Source: CAZPUI01 sp964415525 (GTDB lineage: Bacteria > Acidobacteriota > Holophagae > Holophagales > Holophagaceae). From it: a DNA stretch of 9,192 nucleotides. The notes below the pieces were generated by a model. It saw nothing but the letters and a program-made list of their open reading frames with translations. It ran no database searches and was not told where the DNA came from. The DNA is taken from positions 1 through 9,192 of the forward strand of contig CAYQAS010000144.1 of assembly GCA_964415525.1 (NCBI GenBank). Direction: 5' to 3'. This document shows positions 1 to 6,756 of this stretch, in pieces (position 1 is the first letter of the stretch; every line of letters begins with the position of its first letter). The position numbers and the translations under genes were made by a program.

Positions 1-1396
1 CCCACTTGCCCTTCCAGGCCACCAGCGGGTGCTTGAGGCTCGCCATCTGGGCGAACTCCTCGATGCCTAGGGTGTCGTCGCCGAGCATGAGAGACCAGTC
101 CGCGGAGACGGAACCCTCAAGACCCGCCTGGGTGTTGTCGAGGCTCGCGCCTTCCGCCATGTTCCGGGCGCCAAGGCGCACCTTGGCACGCAGACGGCGG
201 GCTCCGCCGAACTCCGCCATGCCCTCGGGCAACTGGATAAGGAAGCCCGCTTCCTTGAGCTGCTCGGCGCCCTTGGTCAGGAACTGCCAGGCCTCCGTGG
301 GCTTCAGGATGAGGTCCTCGGGCTTCTGGCCGGCGAGGGTTCCCTGGAGCGGGGGAAAGAATGGCACGGCACGGGCGAGGCCGCGCAGCAATACCTTGCG
401 GGCATCCACGACCTCGGGCTCTGCCGTGGGATCGGCCCAGAGGCGGGTGGCGGAGATGGCGTCCCCCGCCTGAGTCTCGAGGCCCACCTTCAGAATCCAG
501 CCCGCCTCGCTGAGACGGTCCGCTTCCTGGATGGCGTCCTGCCCGGGCGGCAGCTGCGGGGCGTCCAGGCCCAGCGCAGGCCGTAACCACTGCGTGCGTG
601 CGCCTTCGGCCCACTGATCGAGCTGTTCGCCCAGGGTGCGTTCGGTGACACCCGCCATGGGGAACTCGTTCATGGGATGGCTCAGGGCCACCATCAGGCG
701 CTCGTCCCAAGGCAGCCGGTCCCGCTTGTGACCCCGCAGCCGATGGATGAGGCCCAGGCGGGTGTCCTCGCCAGGGCGCAGCGTCCCCGCCACGAAGCGC
801 ACGAGGAAGTCGGCGCCATCCTCCAGGAAGGCCTTGAGCAGCTGCTCCGGCGCGGGCGGCACCGCCAGATCGTCGTCCACCTCATCCATGTCGAGCGTCC
901 CAAGGGCCAGGCCCTTGGTGAACACCCACATGTCGTCCTCGGGGAAGGCGAAGGCGGAAGGCGGCATCGCGGCCACCAGCGCGGCCAGGGCCGCCCGGTC
1001 CGCGGGACTCGTGAGACAGATGGACCACGCGGCGCGCCACGGGTTGCCCGAGGTCATTAGCTGAGGCAGCAGGGCGCCGCGGATCACGAGGCTCTGCAGC
1101 AGACGCAATCCGGCGGCCCAGAAGGCGAGGCTCCCGCCGACACGTTCGGCGTCCATGGGCAGGCTGGCCAGCCACGGCAGGGCTCGCTGCCAACGGAGGG
1201 GCACGGCGTGCACGTCCACCAGCCGGCTGTCGGACAAGAAAATCCGGGCCCGGGCGGGGGTCAGGCGATCCCGTCCGTGGAGGTTGCCGGGCAGGCCGCG
1301 CAGGGTGCGCTGCCAGGTTGCGGGATCCGCATCCGTCGGCAGACAGATCAGGAAACCCCGGTCGAGTGGCCGGTATTGGAGGATCGGACGGATCAT
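1..1396 (-). CDS. SNF2-family DNA helicase, N-terminal part (runs off left edge)
   Basis: Reading the minus strand from ATG 1396-1394 gives 465 open codons with no stop before the window edge, so the C-terminus is missing. The start is MIRPILQYRPL. The last ~100 residues (about 365-465) resemble the SNF2-helicase-associated domain (DUF3670, PF12419) that precedes the ATPase core in bacterial SWI2/SNF2 proteins such as YwqA. Visible hallmarks are LRAKVRLGAR near 400, the stretch around DWSLMLGDD near 430-440, and HPLVAWKGKW at the edge. The ~360 residues before it are tryptophan- and leucine-rich and variable, as is usual for this family. The Walker A and DExH motifs should lie beyond base 1 and are not seen, so ATPase activity is inferred from family. 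The family consists of ATP-driven double-stranded DNA translocases. The gene is divergent from rpiB with only 29 bp between starts; a weak AGGG lies upstream of the ATG. An internal start is possible. Confidence 0.75.
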   Translation of the reverse strand, partial: MIRPILQYRPLDRGFLICLPTDADPATWQRTLRGLPGNLHGRDRLTPARARIFLSDSRLVDVHAVPLRWQRALPWLASLPMDAERVGGSLAFWAAGLRLLQSLVIRGALLPQLMTSGNPWRAAWSICLTSPADRAALAALVAAMPPSAFAFPEDDMWVFTKGLALGTLDMDEVDDDLAVPPAPEQLLKAFLEDGADFLVRFVAGTLRPGEDTRLGLIHRLRGHKRDRLPWDERLMVALSHPMNEFPMAGVTERTLGEQLDQWAEGARTQWLRPALGLDAPQLPPGQDAIQEADRLSEAGWILKVGLETQAGDAISATRLWADPTAEPEVVDARKVLLRGLARAVPFFPPLQGTLAGQKPEDLILKPTEAWQFLTKGAEQLKEAGFLIQLPEGMAEFGGARRLRAKVRLGARNMAEGASLDNTQAGLEGSVSADWSLMLGDDTLGIEEFAQMASLKHPLVAWKGKW

Positions 1397-1413
1397 TCCG
1401 CTACCCTGGAGAC

Positions 1414-1418
1414 AGGAG
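1414..1418 (+). promoter_or_regulatory. Shine-Dalgarno of rpiB
   Basis: AGGAG lies seven bases before ATG 1426. It selects this start over the upstream in-frame ATG at 1318, which would add 36 residues not found in the RpiB family and would overlap the divergent helicase gene. Confidence 0.75.
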
Positions 1419-1425
1419 CGACACG

Positions 1426-1848
1426 ATGCGAATCGGCTTTGCAAGCGATCATGCTGGGTACGATCTGAAGGAGCGCCTTCGGAAATGGGTCCAGACCGAA
1501 GGGTTCGAGGTCGTGGATTTCGGCACCGATGGGCACGCTTCGGTAGACTACCCGGATTTCGCGCACCGCGCCGCCTTGGCCAAGAGTGAGTGGGACTTCC
1601 TTGTTCTGGTATGCGGTTCTGGGATCGGAATCAGCATTGCGGCTAACCGGCATGCCGGCATCCGCTGCGCCCTCGTGACCTCCGAAGAGCACGCCCGCTT
1701 GTCCCGTCAGCACAACGACGCAAATGCCATCGCCTTCGGGCAGCGGCTAACCGATCCGCTCGAGGCTGAAGTCTACCTCAAAACCTTCCTGGAAACCCCC
1801 TACGAGGGCGGACGCCACCAGGGACGGGTCGACAAGATCGAATTCTGA
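1426..1848 (+). CDS. rpiB: Ribose-5-phosphate isomerase B
   Basis: A 140-residue cytoplasmic enzyme of the RpiB/LacAB family that interconverts ribose 5-phosphate and ribulose 5-phosphate in the non-oxidative pentose phosphate pathway. The N-terminus MRIGFASDHAGYDLK carries the family SDHAG motif (D8, H9). The catalytic cysteine is C63 in VCGSGIGISIAANR, whose glycine run binds the phosphate. H96 in RQHNDAN is the residue that opens the sugar ring. Length is normal (about 140-150 in the family) and all key residues are present. The start at 1426 is supported by an AGGAG seven bases upstream and by family length. It is the first gene of the plus-strand run and is followed by 112 bp without a gene before rph. 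Its promoter is not obvious and must overlap the first part of the divergent helicase gene. Specificity for allose phosphate or a LacAB-like role is less likely but not excluded by sequence. Confidence 0.94.
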   Translation: MRIGFASDHAGYDLKERLRKWVQTEGFEVVDFGTDGHASVDYPDFAHRAALAKSEWDFLVLVCGSGIGISIAANRHAGIRCALVTSEEHARLSRQHNDANAIAFGQRLTDPLEAEVYLKTFLETPYEGGRHQGRVDKIEF

Positions 1849-1950
1849 TCCGCCAAACACCATTTTAAGCGGTTCGGGTCTCGCCCGATCGGCAGGGCTT
1901 GCACCAGAGCCACGCTGCCCCTGTCTCCGCCCCATGATCCGCCTCCCCGG

Positions 1951-1955
1951 AAGGA
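1951..1955 (+). promoter_or_regulatory. Shine-Dalgarno of rph
   Basis: AAGGA (within GGAAGGA) ends five bases before ATG 1961. It favours this start over the in-frame ATG at 1934, which has no comparable site and would add nine residues not typical of RNase PH. Confidence 0.7.
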
Positions 1956-1960
1956 TTCCC

Positions 1961-2671
1961 ATGCGCACGACCCACCAGCTCCGCGACCTCTCCTTCCAGA
2001 CCGGTTTCCAGGTCCATGCCGCTGGATCCTGCCTCATCAAGCTCGGCGACACGCACGTGCTCTGCACCGCCAGCGTGGAGGAGGAGATCCCCCGCTGGCT
2101 CAAGGGCCAGGGCCGGGGCTGGGTGACGGCGGAGTATGGCCTGCTGCCGGGCTCCACCCATACCCGCACGGGCCGAGAGGCGGCCAAGGGCAAGCAGCAG
2201 GGACGCACCATCGAGATCCAGCGCCTCATTGGGCGCAGCCTCCGGCAGGCGGTGGACCTCACGCTGCTGGGTGAACGCCAGATCACCGTTGACTGCGATG
2301 TGCTCAATGCCGACGGCGGCACCCGTTGCGCCGCCATCACCGGCGGTTGGGTGGCCCTCGCCCTCGCGTTGCGTAAGGTGGGCTGCGAGTCCGCCCTGGT
2401 ACGCCAGGTGGCGGCGGTGAGCGTGGGCGTGCTGGAGACCGGGGAGCGCACGGGCATCGTGCTGGACCTCGCCTACGTCGAGGACAGCGCCGCGGCGGTG
2501 GACTGCAACCTCGTGGCGGCGCGCCCCTCTGCGGGCGGCTCCCTCGACATCGTGGAGTTCCAGGCCACCGGCGAGGGGCGCCCCTTCACCCGTGCCGAAT
2601 CCGACGGACTTATGGACCTGGGCCTCTCGGGCTGCGACGCCTTGATGGCCGCTCAGCTCCGGGCCCTTTGA
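1961..2671 (+). CDS. rph: Ribonuclease PH
   Basis: A 236-residue phosphorolytic 3'-5' exoribonuclease that trims the 3' ends of tRNA precursors and other RNAs, using phosphate and releasing nucleoside diphosphates. Family hallmarks are clear: GDTHVLCTASVEEE near 29-42, PRWLKGQGRGWVTAEYG at 44-60, GRTIEIQRLIGRSLR at 81-95, and the phosphate-binding T121-R122 in ADGGTR. The acidic pair D175/D181 in EDSAAAVD has the spacing seen in E. coli. Two small oddities: the N-terminus reads MRTTHQLRDL, about four residues shorter than the usual MRPxGR...QLRP opening, and the usual QGTAEG is QATGEG (201-206). The 1849-1960 spacer upstream holds only a weak five-base-pair hairpin (1874-1888) and no convincing terminator, so cotranscription with rpiB is plausible. 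The patatin gene follows 47 bp downstream on the same strand. Confidence 0.95.
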   Translation: MRTTHQLRDLSFQTGFQVHAAGSCLIKLGDTHVLCTASVEEEIPRWLKGQGRGWVTAEYGLLPGSTHTRTGREAAKGKQQGRTIEIQRLIGRSLRQAVDLTLLGERQITVDCDVLNADGGTRCAAITGGWVALALALRKVGCESALVRQVAAVSVGVLETGERTGIVLDLAYVEDSAAAVDCNLVAARPSAGGSLDIVEFQATGEGRPFTRAESDGLMDLGLSGCDALMAAQLRAL

Positions 2672-2705
2672 ATCGCTTGTAGGGCGCGACCTCGCCCCGC
2701 AGAAT

Positions 2706-2711
2706 GGGGGT
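2706..2711 (+). promoter_or_regulatory. Shine-Dalgarno-like site of the patatin gene
   Basis: GGGGGT, one base away from the ideal GGAGGT and still pairable through a G-U wobble, lies seven bases before ATG 2719. The alternative in-frame ATG at 2704 has no such site at a useful distance. This is modest evidence for the shorter start. Confidence 0.45.
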
Positions 2712-2718
2712 CCTGGCC

Positions 2719-5502
2719 ATGCCCGCATCCCGTCTGACACTCGCGCTCTGCATGGGAGCCTCTCTGGGGCTCCTGGCCCAGGGGCCTGCCAGCCCATATG
2801 CCTACCAAGTCCTACCTCCGGACTACGTCTTCCACTTCAAGCCCCGGGTGCTGATCCCGCACCGCCCCAAGGTCGCCTTGGCCCTCAGCGGCGGCGGCGC
2901 GCGGGGTGTGGCCCACATCGGGGTCCTACAGCGCATCGATGAACTCGGTCTGCCGGTGGACGCGGTGACGGGCACCAGCGCGGGCTCCCTGGTGGGCGCA
3001 CTCTACGCCTGCGGCTACAGCGGCGATCAGATCGAGTCCCTATTCCGCCGCGTCGATTTCGGCCGCGCCTTTCTGGATCCCCTCTCCCGCAGTCCCGGCC
3101 AGACCCTGGAGGAACAGGAACAGGAGAACGGCACGATCTTCTCGCTGCAGATGGAGCGCGGTTTCCCCATCTTCGCCATGGCCCTCCGTTCTGGCGTGGC
3201 GGTGCAGCGCACCCTGGAGGGCTTTCTCGCCCGCGGGGCCTACTTCAGCGGCGGCGACTACAATCGCCTGAAGGTGCCCTTCCGAGCCGTGGCGACGAAC
3301 CTGGAAACGGGCCAGGGCGCCCGTTTCAGCCGGGGCGATCTGGTGGAATCCCTGCGTGCCTCCATGGCTTTGCCTGGCGCGTTCCGGCCCGTGGTCATCG
3401 ATGGTCAGCAGTATGTGGACGGCGCACTGGAAGAGAACATCCCCGTCCAGTGCGCCCGCACCACCTTCAACCCCGACCTGGTCCTGGCTGTGGATGTCAG
3501 CACGCCCATGCAGCGAGCCTGGACCTCGAACTTCTTCAGCCTCACCGCGCGAAGCCTCGACCTCGCCATCGAGCGGCGCCAGGTGGAAAGCCGACAGGCC
3601 GCCAGCCTCGTTCTCACGCCCTCCATGGAGGGCGTGCCCTTCCTCGACTATGCCGGGCAGCTCCCAAGGCTCATCCAGGCGGGCCGGGACGCCTTCGATG
3701 CCAACGCGGACACCTGGCGCAACCTGCTCCTGGCCTCCTCCGCAGATCGCGTGCTTCCCCAGAACCGCATCGTGTTCGGAGAGGCGGAGACCACGCCGGT
3801 GGAGGCCTTCGCCCTCCTCAAGCGCCTCGCTCCCGAGGGCGAACCCATCCGCCTCAGCTCCGTGATGGCCCTGACCCAGCAGGTTCTCATCCGAGGCTGG
3901 GCCCGCGACGTGGCCTACCGGGAGGACATCGATGGAGCCCTCGTCCTGACCCTGCGCCCCTTTCCGCCCGTCCAACGGGTGGAGGTGGATGCTCCAGCCC
4001 CATGGAAGCAGGAGGTGGAGGAGTCCCTGGCCAAGGCATTTCCTCCAGGTACTCGGTTCAACCCCGCCGTATTCGGCAATGTGCTCACCCACTGGGTCCA
4101 CACCCTGGTGATGGACGGGGCCCCCCTGGTGGATGCCCGCGGTTCGGGGTTCGACGAGGCCTCCGGCGCGCTCAGGGCGGTCTTCCGGGAGCCCCAGGTG
4201 CGCCGGGTGGAAGTTCGCGGCGGCACCCCCATCGAGTCCGCCTACATCCGGCAGATCCTCTCACCTCTCCAGGGCCAACCCTTGCGCACCAGCCAGCTCC
4301 GGAGTGCCGTGGACCTGCTGGAACAGCGGTTGCATCTGGCGGAGCTCCGGTACCAGCTCCGTCCCCTGCGCACCCAGGGCGCCGATGGCATCGAGCTCAT
4401 CGTGACGCCCATCCCCAACCGCCCCCGTTCGCTCGATGTCACCCTGGGATATGAGAACCACGTCGGCAGCTTCATGGGTGTGCGCTACCAGGCTCTGAAC
4501 CTGGCGGGGCGAGGCGCAGGCGTCACCCTGGAGGGCTCTCGCCACAACCTGGAACACGGTGCCGCCCTCGCCTTCCAGGGCCCCCTCAAGGGTTTCCCCG
4601 GCGCAGGCCTCGAGGTGGGCACCTCCGTCTGGATCCAGCGCTTCCGGAGCCTTTCGGGTCTGGCGGCCCCGGAGCTCTCCTGGCTACCGGATGCCGAACT
4701 CGGCATTTCGGACGTCAACATGGGGACCTACTTCCGCTTCGGGAATCGAGGTCAGGGCAAGGCGGCCTTCTCCATGGTTCATCGCCACGCCTATTACCAG
4801 CAGTGGGGCGGACGGTCCGCCCGGGGCTCCCGCGCCCTCCAGACCTCCTGGGAGTGGGACGACCTGGATCGCCACACCCTGCCCTTGAAGGGCACGCTGT
4901 TCCGCACGTACCTAGGGGATGGCACCGCCTATCCCGGCCTAGATCCCCAGGGGCACTTCCGATACGGCTATCTCCGGATGCGCCGCGTGCAGCCCCTGGC
5001 CGGGGACAGCCCCGAGCGTGCCCTCGGCCTGGACCTGGATGTGGAATACGGCTACGGCAAGGATCTCCCCCTGGACCGGTGGTGGACCGTCGGCGGACCC
5101 AACTCCATCATCGGCACGCCAACCATGGATTTCCGAGCCCCCAATTTCCTGGTGGCGCGCTTTGGTGTGCCCATGCATGCCAAGGGCCCCATGGGCATCC
5201 CCTTGCACCTCCAGCCCCGCTTCGACGTCGGACTCATGGCGAAGGATGCTCACCGCCTGAACCGGATGATTGGGCACGACTGGAACTCGCACACCACGAC
5301 CCTCGACCCGCCGAAGGTCTTCAACAGTTTGAAGATTGCCGGGGTGGGTCTGCAGGTTCGCTCCATGCTGGCGCGCTTCTTCGTCGAGGTTTCCTACGGC
5401 TTCAGTCGGACCAAGTCCGATGACCGTCCGTGGACCAAGAACACCGGCTGCCTGAGCCTGGCCATCGGCACCCACCCGTTTGATCTCTGGAGACATCGAT
5501 GA
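2719..5502 (+). CDS. Patatin-like phospholipase with POTRA-like modules and outer-membrane barrel (type Vd / PlpD-like)
   Basis: A 927-residue exported protein. Residues 1-21 form a signal peptide (basic MPASR, hydrophobic core, cleavage near LLAQG). The patatin domain follows: oxyanion-hole GGGARG at 58-63, nucleophile S87 in GTSAG, and catalytic D234 in VDGA, so the Ser-Asp dyad is intact. Residues about 415-490 and 491-565 look like two POTRA-type modules (each opens with a strand like VQRVEV or VRRVEV and carries an alternating helix/strand pattern). Residues about 566-927 are rich in Gly, aromatic and alternating residues and fit a 16-strand Omp85/surface-antigen barrel. By analogy with Pseudomonas PlpD (type Vd), the barrel would deliver the lipase to or through the outer membrane; its natural substrate is unknown. 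The L6-loop region at 791-800 reads GGPNSIIGTP, without the usual RG arginine. The start at 2704 would add five residues (MGVLA). The stop overlaps the next start by four bases. Confidence 0.88.
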   Translation: MPASRLTLALCMGASLGLLAQGPASPYAYQVLPPDYVFHFKPRVLIPHRPKVALALSGGGARGVAHIGVLQRIDELGLPVDAVTGTSAGSLVGALYACGYSGDQIESLFRRVDFGRAFLDPLSRSPGQTLEEQEQENGTIFSLQMERGFPIFAMALRSGVAVQRTLEGFLARGAYFSGGDYNRLKVPFRAVATNLETGQGARFSRGDLVESLRASMALPGAFRPVVIDGQQYVDGALEENIPVQCARTTFNPDLVLAVDVSTPMQRAWTSNFFSLTARSLDLAIERRQVESRQAASLVLTPSMEGVPFLDYAGQLPRLIQAGRDAFDANADTWRNLLLASSADRVLPQNRIVFGEAETTPVEAFALLKRLAPEGEPIRLSSVMALTQQVLIRGWARDVAYREDIDGALVLTLRPFPPVQRVEVDAPAPWKQEVEESLAKAFPPGTRFNPAVFGNVLTHWVHTLVMDGAPLVDARGSGFDEASGALRAVFREPQVRRVEVRGGTPIESAYIRQILSPLQGQPLRTSQLRSAVDLLEQRLHLAELRYQLRPLRTQGADGIELIVTPIPNRPRSLDVTLGYENHVGSFMGVRYQALNLAGRGAGVTLEGSRHNLEHGAALAFQGPLKGFPGAGLEVGTSVWIQRFRSLSGLAAPELSWLPDAELGISDVNMGTYFRFGNRGQGKAAFSMVHRHAYYQQWGGRSARGSRALQTSWEWDDLDRHTLPLKGTLFRTYLGDGTAYPGLDPQGHFRYGYLRMRRVQPLAGDSPERALGLDLDVEYGYGKDLPLDRWWTVGGPNSIIGTPTMDFRAPNFLVARFGVPMHAKGPMGIPLHLQPRFDVGLMAKDAHRLNRMIGHDWNSHTTTLDPPKVFNSLKIAGVGLQVRSMLARFFVEVSYGFSRTKSDDRPWTKNTGCLSLAIGTHPFDLWRHR

Positions 5503-5717
5503 TCCTCGCCCTGCCCCTGGCCTTGCTGCTGACCCAGACCGCTCCCAGGCCGACGCAGCCGGCCCGTCCCGCCCCCCAGCGCCCCGCCGCACCGCGGGAG
5601 CAGGTCACCCGGAAGTCCATCCTGAAGCCCGTGGACAAGCCCACCCCCTCCAAGGACTCCAAGCGCCTGCTTGCGGAGATTCGCAAGAAGCGCCAAACCC
5701 TCAAGGCGGAAAAATGA
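5499..5717 (+). CDS. Small exported proline/lysine-rich protein, coupled to the patatin gene
   Basis: A 72-codon gene that I do not recognise as a named family. Its ATG (5499-5501) overlaps the patatin TGA (5500-5502) in an ATGA junction, the classic arrangement for translational coupling. The first ~15 residues (MILALPLALLLTQTA) are strongly hydrophobic and look like a signal peptide, though there is no basic residue before the core. The next ~20 residues are Pro/Arg/Ala-rich, and the tail is basic and probably helical (KRLLAEIRKKRQTLKAEK). No lipobox cysteine is present, and there is no cysteine at all. Position suggests a role linked to the outer-membrane lipase, for example a periplasmic accessory or cell-envelope-binding peptide, but this is inference. 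The TGA stop lies within the start of the terminator hairpin. It could also be a non-functional tail ORF; the signal-like N-terminus and overlap argue against that. Confidence 0.6.
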   Translation: MILALPLALLLTQTAPRPTQPARPAPQRPAAPREQVTRKSILKPVDKPTPSKDSKRLLAEIRKKRQTLKAEK

Positions 5718-5745
5718 GCGAGGCCCCCTTCCGGGGGCCTCGCTC
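5716..5745 (-). terminator. Intrinsic terminator between convergent genes
   Basis: Perfect 13-bp stem (5716-5728 with 5733-5745), nearly all G-C, with a four-base TTCC loop. Read on the minus strand it begins 19 bases after the stop of the TPR-like gene and is followed by ATTTTT, a proper U tract. On the plus strand it overlaps the TGA of the small ORF and has no U tract after it. It may still block readthrough from that side, but the strong direction is minus. Confidence 0.85.
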
Positions 5746-5764
5746 CTCCTGAGGAAGATCGGAG

Positions 5765-6667
5765 TTACTTCTTGCCCTTCTTGTCCTTCTTGGCGGGGGC
5801 GGAGGTCTCAACCGTCTTGCCCATCAGGCGATCGATCTCGGCCTGGACCTTCTTGTTGTCCGGAGAGAGCACCCGGAAACGGTAGAGATTGGCCAGGGCG
5901 TTGGACTTGTCCATCGCGCGGAGCTGGTCCATGTAGGGCTTGGAGGCCATGTAGCCCTCCACGAACTTCACCTTGTCGTTCTTGAACTTGTACTTGTCGA
6001 GATCCTCGATCTGAGCGTCGATCTGGGACTTCACGTCGCCCGGGTAGGACTCCATGGCCTTGGCCTCGCCCGCGGCATGGTCCACGGCCTTCTGGAAGTT
6101 GGCCGACCACTTCTCGTTGCTGGCGATGCCCGTATCCATGCTCTTGACCATGTCCATCTGCTGCTTCTCTTCCGCGTTGAGGGTGCCCTTGGCCTCCTTC
6201 TCCCGCAGTTCCTTGATAACGTCGGCGTTGCCATCCAGCTGGCCCTTGCGAAGCAGCGTGTCTTGCTTGAGGTTCGCGATGTGCTCCTTGAAGGCTTCCT
6301 TGGAGAGATCCGCGTTCTGCTTGGCGACGTCCTTGGCTTTGGTGAAGTATTCGAGCGCCTTCTCCCACTGCCCGCAGTACTGCGCGGCGCGACCGGCATT
6401 GAAGTAGAGGCGACCGATGGCGTAATAGGTGGCGTAGCTGGCGTAGGTACCCCCAGCCTTCACCTTCTCAAAGGCAGGCAGGGCGCCATCGGGAGGCAGG
6501 AGGGACTCTGCCTTCGCCAGGGCTTCGGGGTACTGGAACTCCGCCAGGAGCTTGTCGAGGGCGGGGCCCTCCGTGCGGAAGCGCTCACTGGCGTTGTAGG
6601 CCGCCTGGGGCGCAGGCGCCTGCGCCATGAGGACAGCCGGGATCAGAAAGGCGAGAGAGCGGCGCAT
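5765..6667 (-). CDS. Secreted TPR-like repeat protein of unknown function
   Basis: A 300-residue protein with a clear signal peptide (MRRSLAFLIPAVLMAQA, cleavage near residue 16-22), so periplasmic or exported. Residues about 83-116 match a tetratricopeptide repeat (GRLYFNAGRAAQYCGQWEKALEYF). The rest to residue ~280 is predicted to be highly charged helix, with a Lys/Glu-rich stretch at 121-178 around LREKEAKGTLNAEEKQQ that could form a coiled coil. The C-terminus is a run of lysines (AKKDKKGKK, 292-300). There is a single cysteine (C98) and no enzyme motif. The start is supported by the signal peptide and an AAGGGA about eight bases upstream. Hairpins flank the gene on both sides (5716-5745 and 6708-6740), so it is probably transcribed alone from a promoter in the short 6668-6707 gap. 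The likely role is as a protein-interaction scaffold; no specific function is supported. Confidence 0.85.
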   Translation of the reverse strand: MRRSLAFLIPAVLMAQAPAPQAAYNASERFRTEGPALDKLLAEFQYPEALAKAESLLPPDGALPAFEKVKAGGTYASYATYYAIGRLYFNAGRAAQYCGQWEKALEYFTKAKDVAKQNADLSKEAFKEHIANLKQDTLLRKGQLDGNADVIKELREKEAKGTLNAEEKQQMDMVKSMDTGIASNEKWSANFQKAVDHAAGEAKAMESYPGDVKSQIDAQIEDLDKYKFKNDKVKFVEGYMASKPYMDQLRAMDKSNALANLYRFRVLSPDNKKVQAEIDRLMGKTVETSAPAKKDKKGKK

Positions 6668-6707
6668 GGATCCATCCCTTCAAAGGAGAAACTACAGTGT
6701 GCCAAAG

Positions 6708-6740
6708 GATGAGGCCGAAGGGGAAACCTTCGGCCTCATC
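6708..6740 (-). terminator. Hairpin terminator after gcvPB
   Basis: Perfect 14-bp inverted repeat (6708-6721 with 6727-6740, GATGAGGCCGAAGG and its complement) around a five-base loop, starting 16 bases after the gcvPB stop. The sequence following the stem on the minus strand is CTTTGGC, only a weak U tract, so termination may be partial. It separates the gcv operon from the TPR-like gene on the same strand. Confidence 0.7.
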
Positions 6741-6756
6741 TCGCGTTGCTACCGCA

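Noticed and set aside
1874..1888. Small inverted repeat TCGGG/CCCGA between rpiB and rph
   Set aside because: Only five base pairs and no following U tract; not a credible terminator or riboswitch.
2682..2697. GGGCG/CGCCC inverted repeat between rph and the patatin gene
   Set aside because: Five-base-pair stem without a U tract; expected by chance at this GC content.
1865..2797. Minus-strand open frame of 310 codons over rph
   Set aside because: Complete overlap with RNase PH, whose identity is certain; no independent start signal or domain.
3450..4454. Plus-strand +1-frame open stretch of 334 codons inside the patatin gene, and a 353-codon minus-strand frame over the same part
   Set aside because: Both lie within a gene with clear catalytic motifs and have shadow-type composition (Pro/Arg/Gly- or His/Gly/Glu-rich) with no family resemblance.
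6668..6707. Possible sigma-70 promoter for the TPR-like gene (TGTAGT as -10 on the minus strand)
   Set aside because: Matches only four of six bases and no suitable -35 is found at the right distance; a promoter is expected here but cannot be placed from sequence.
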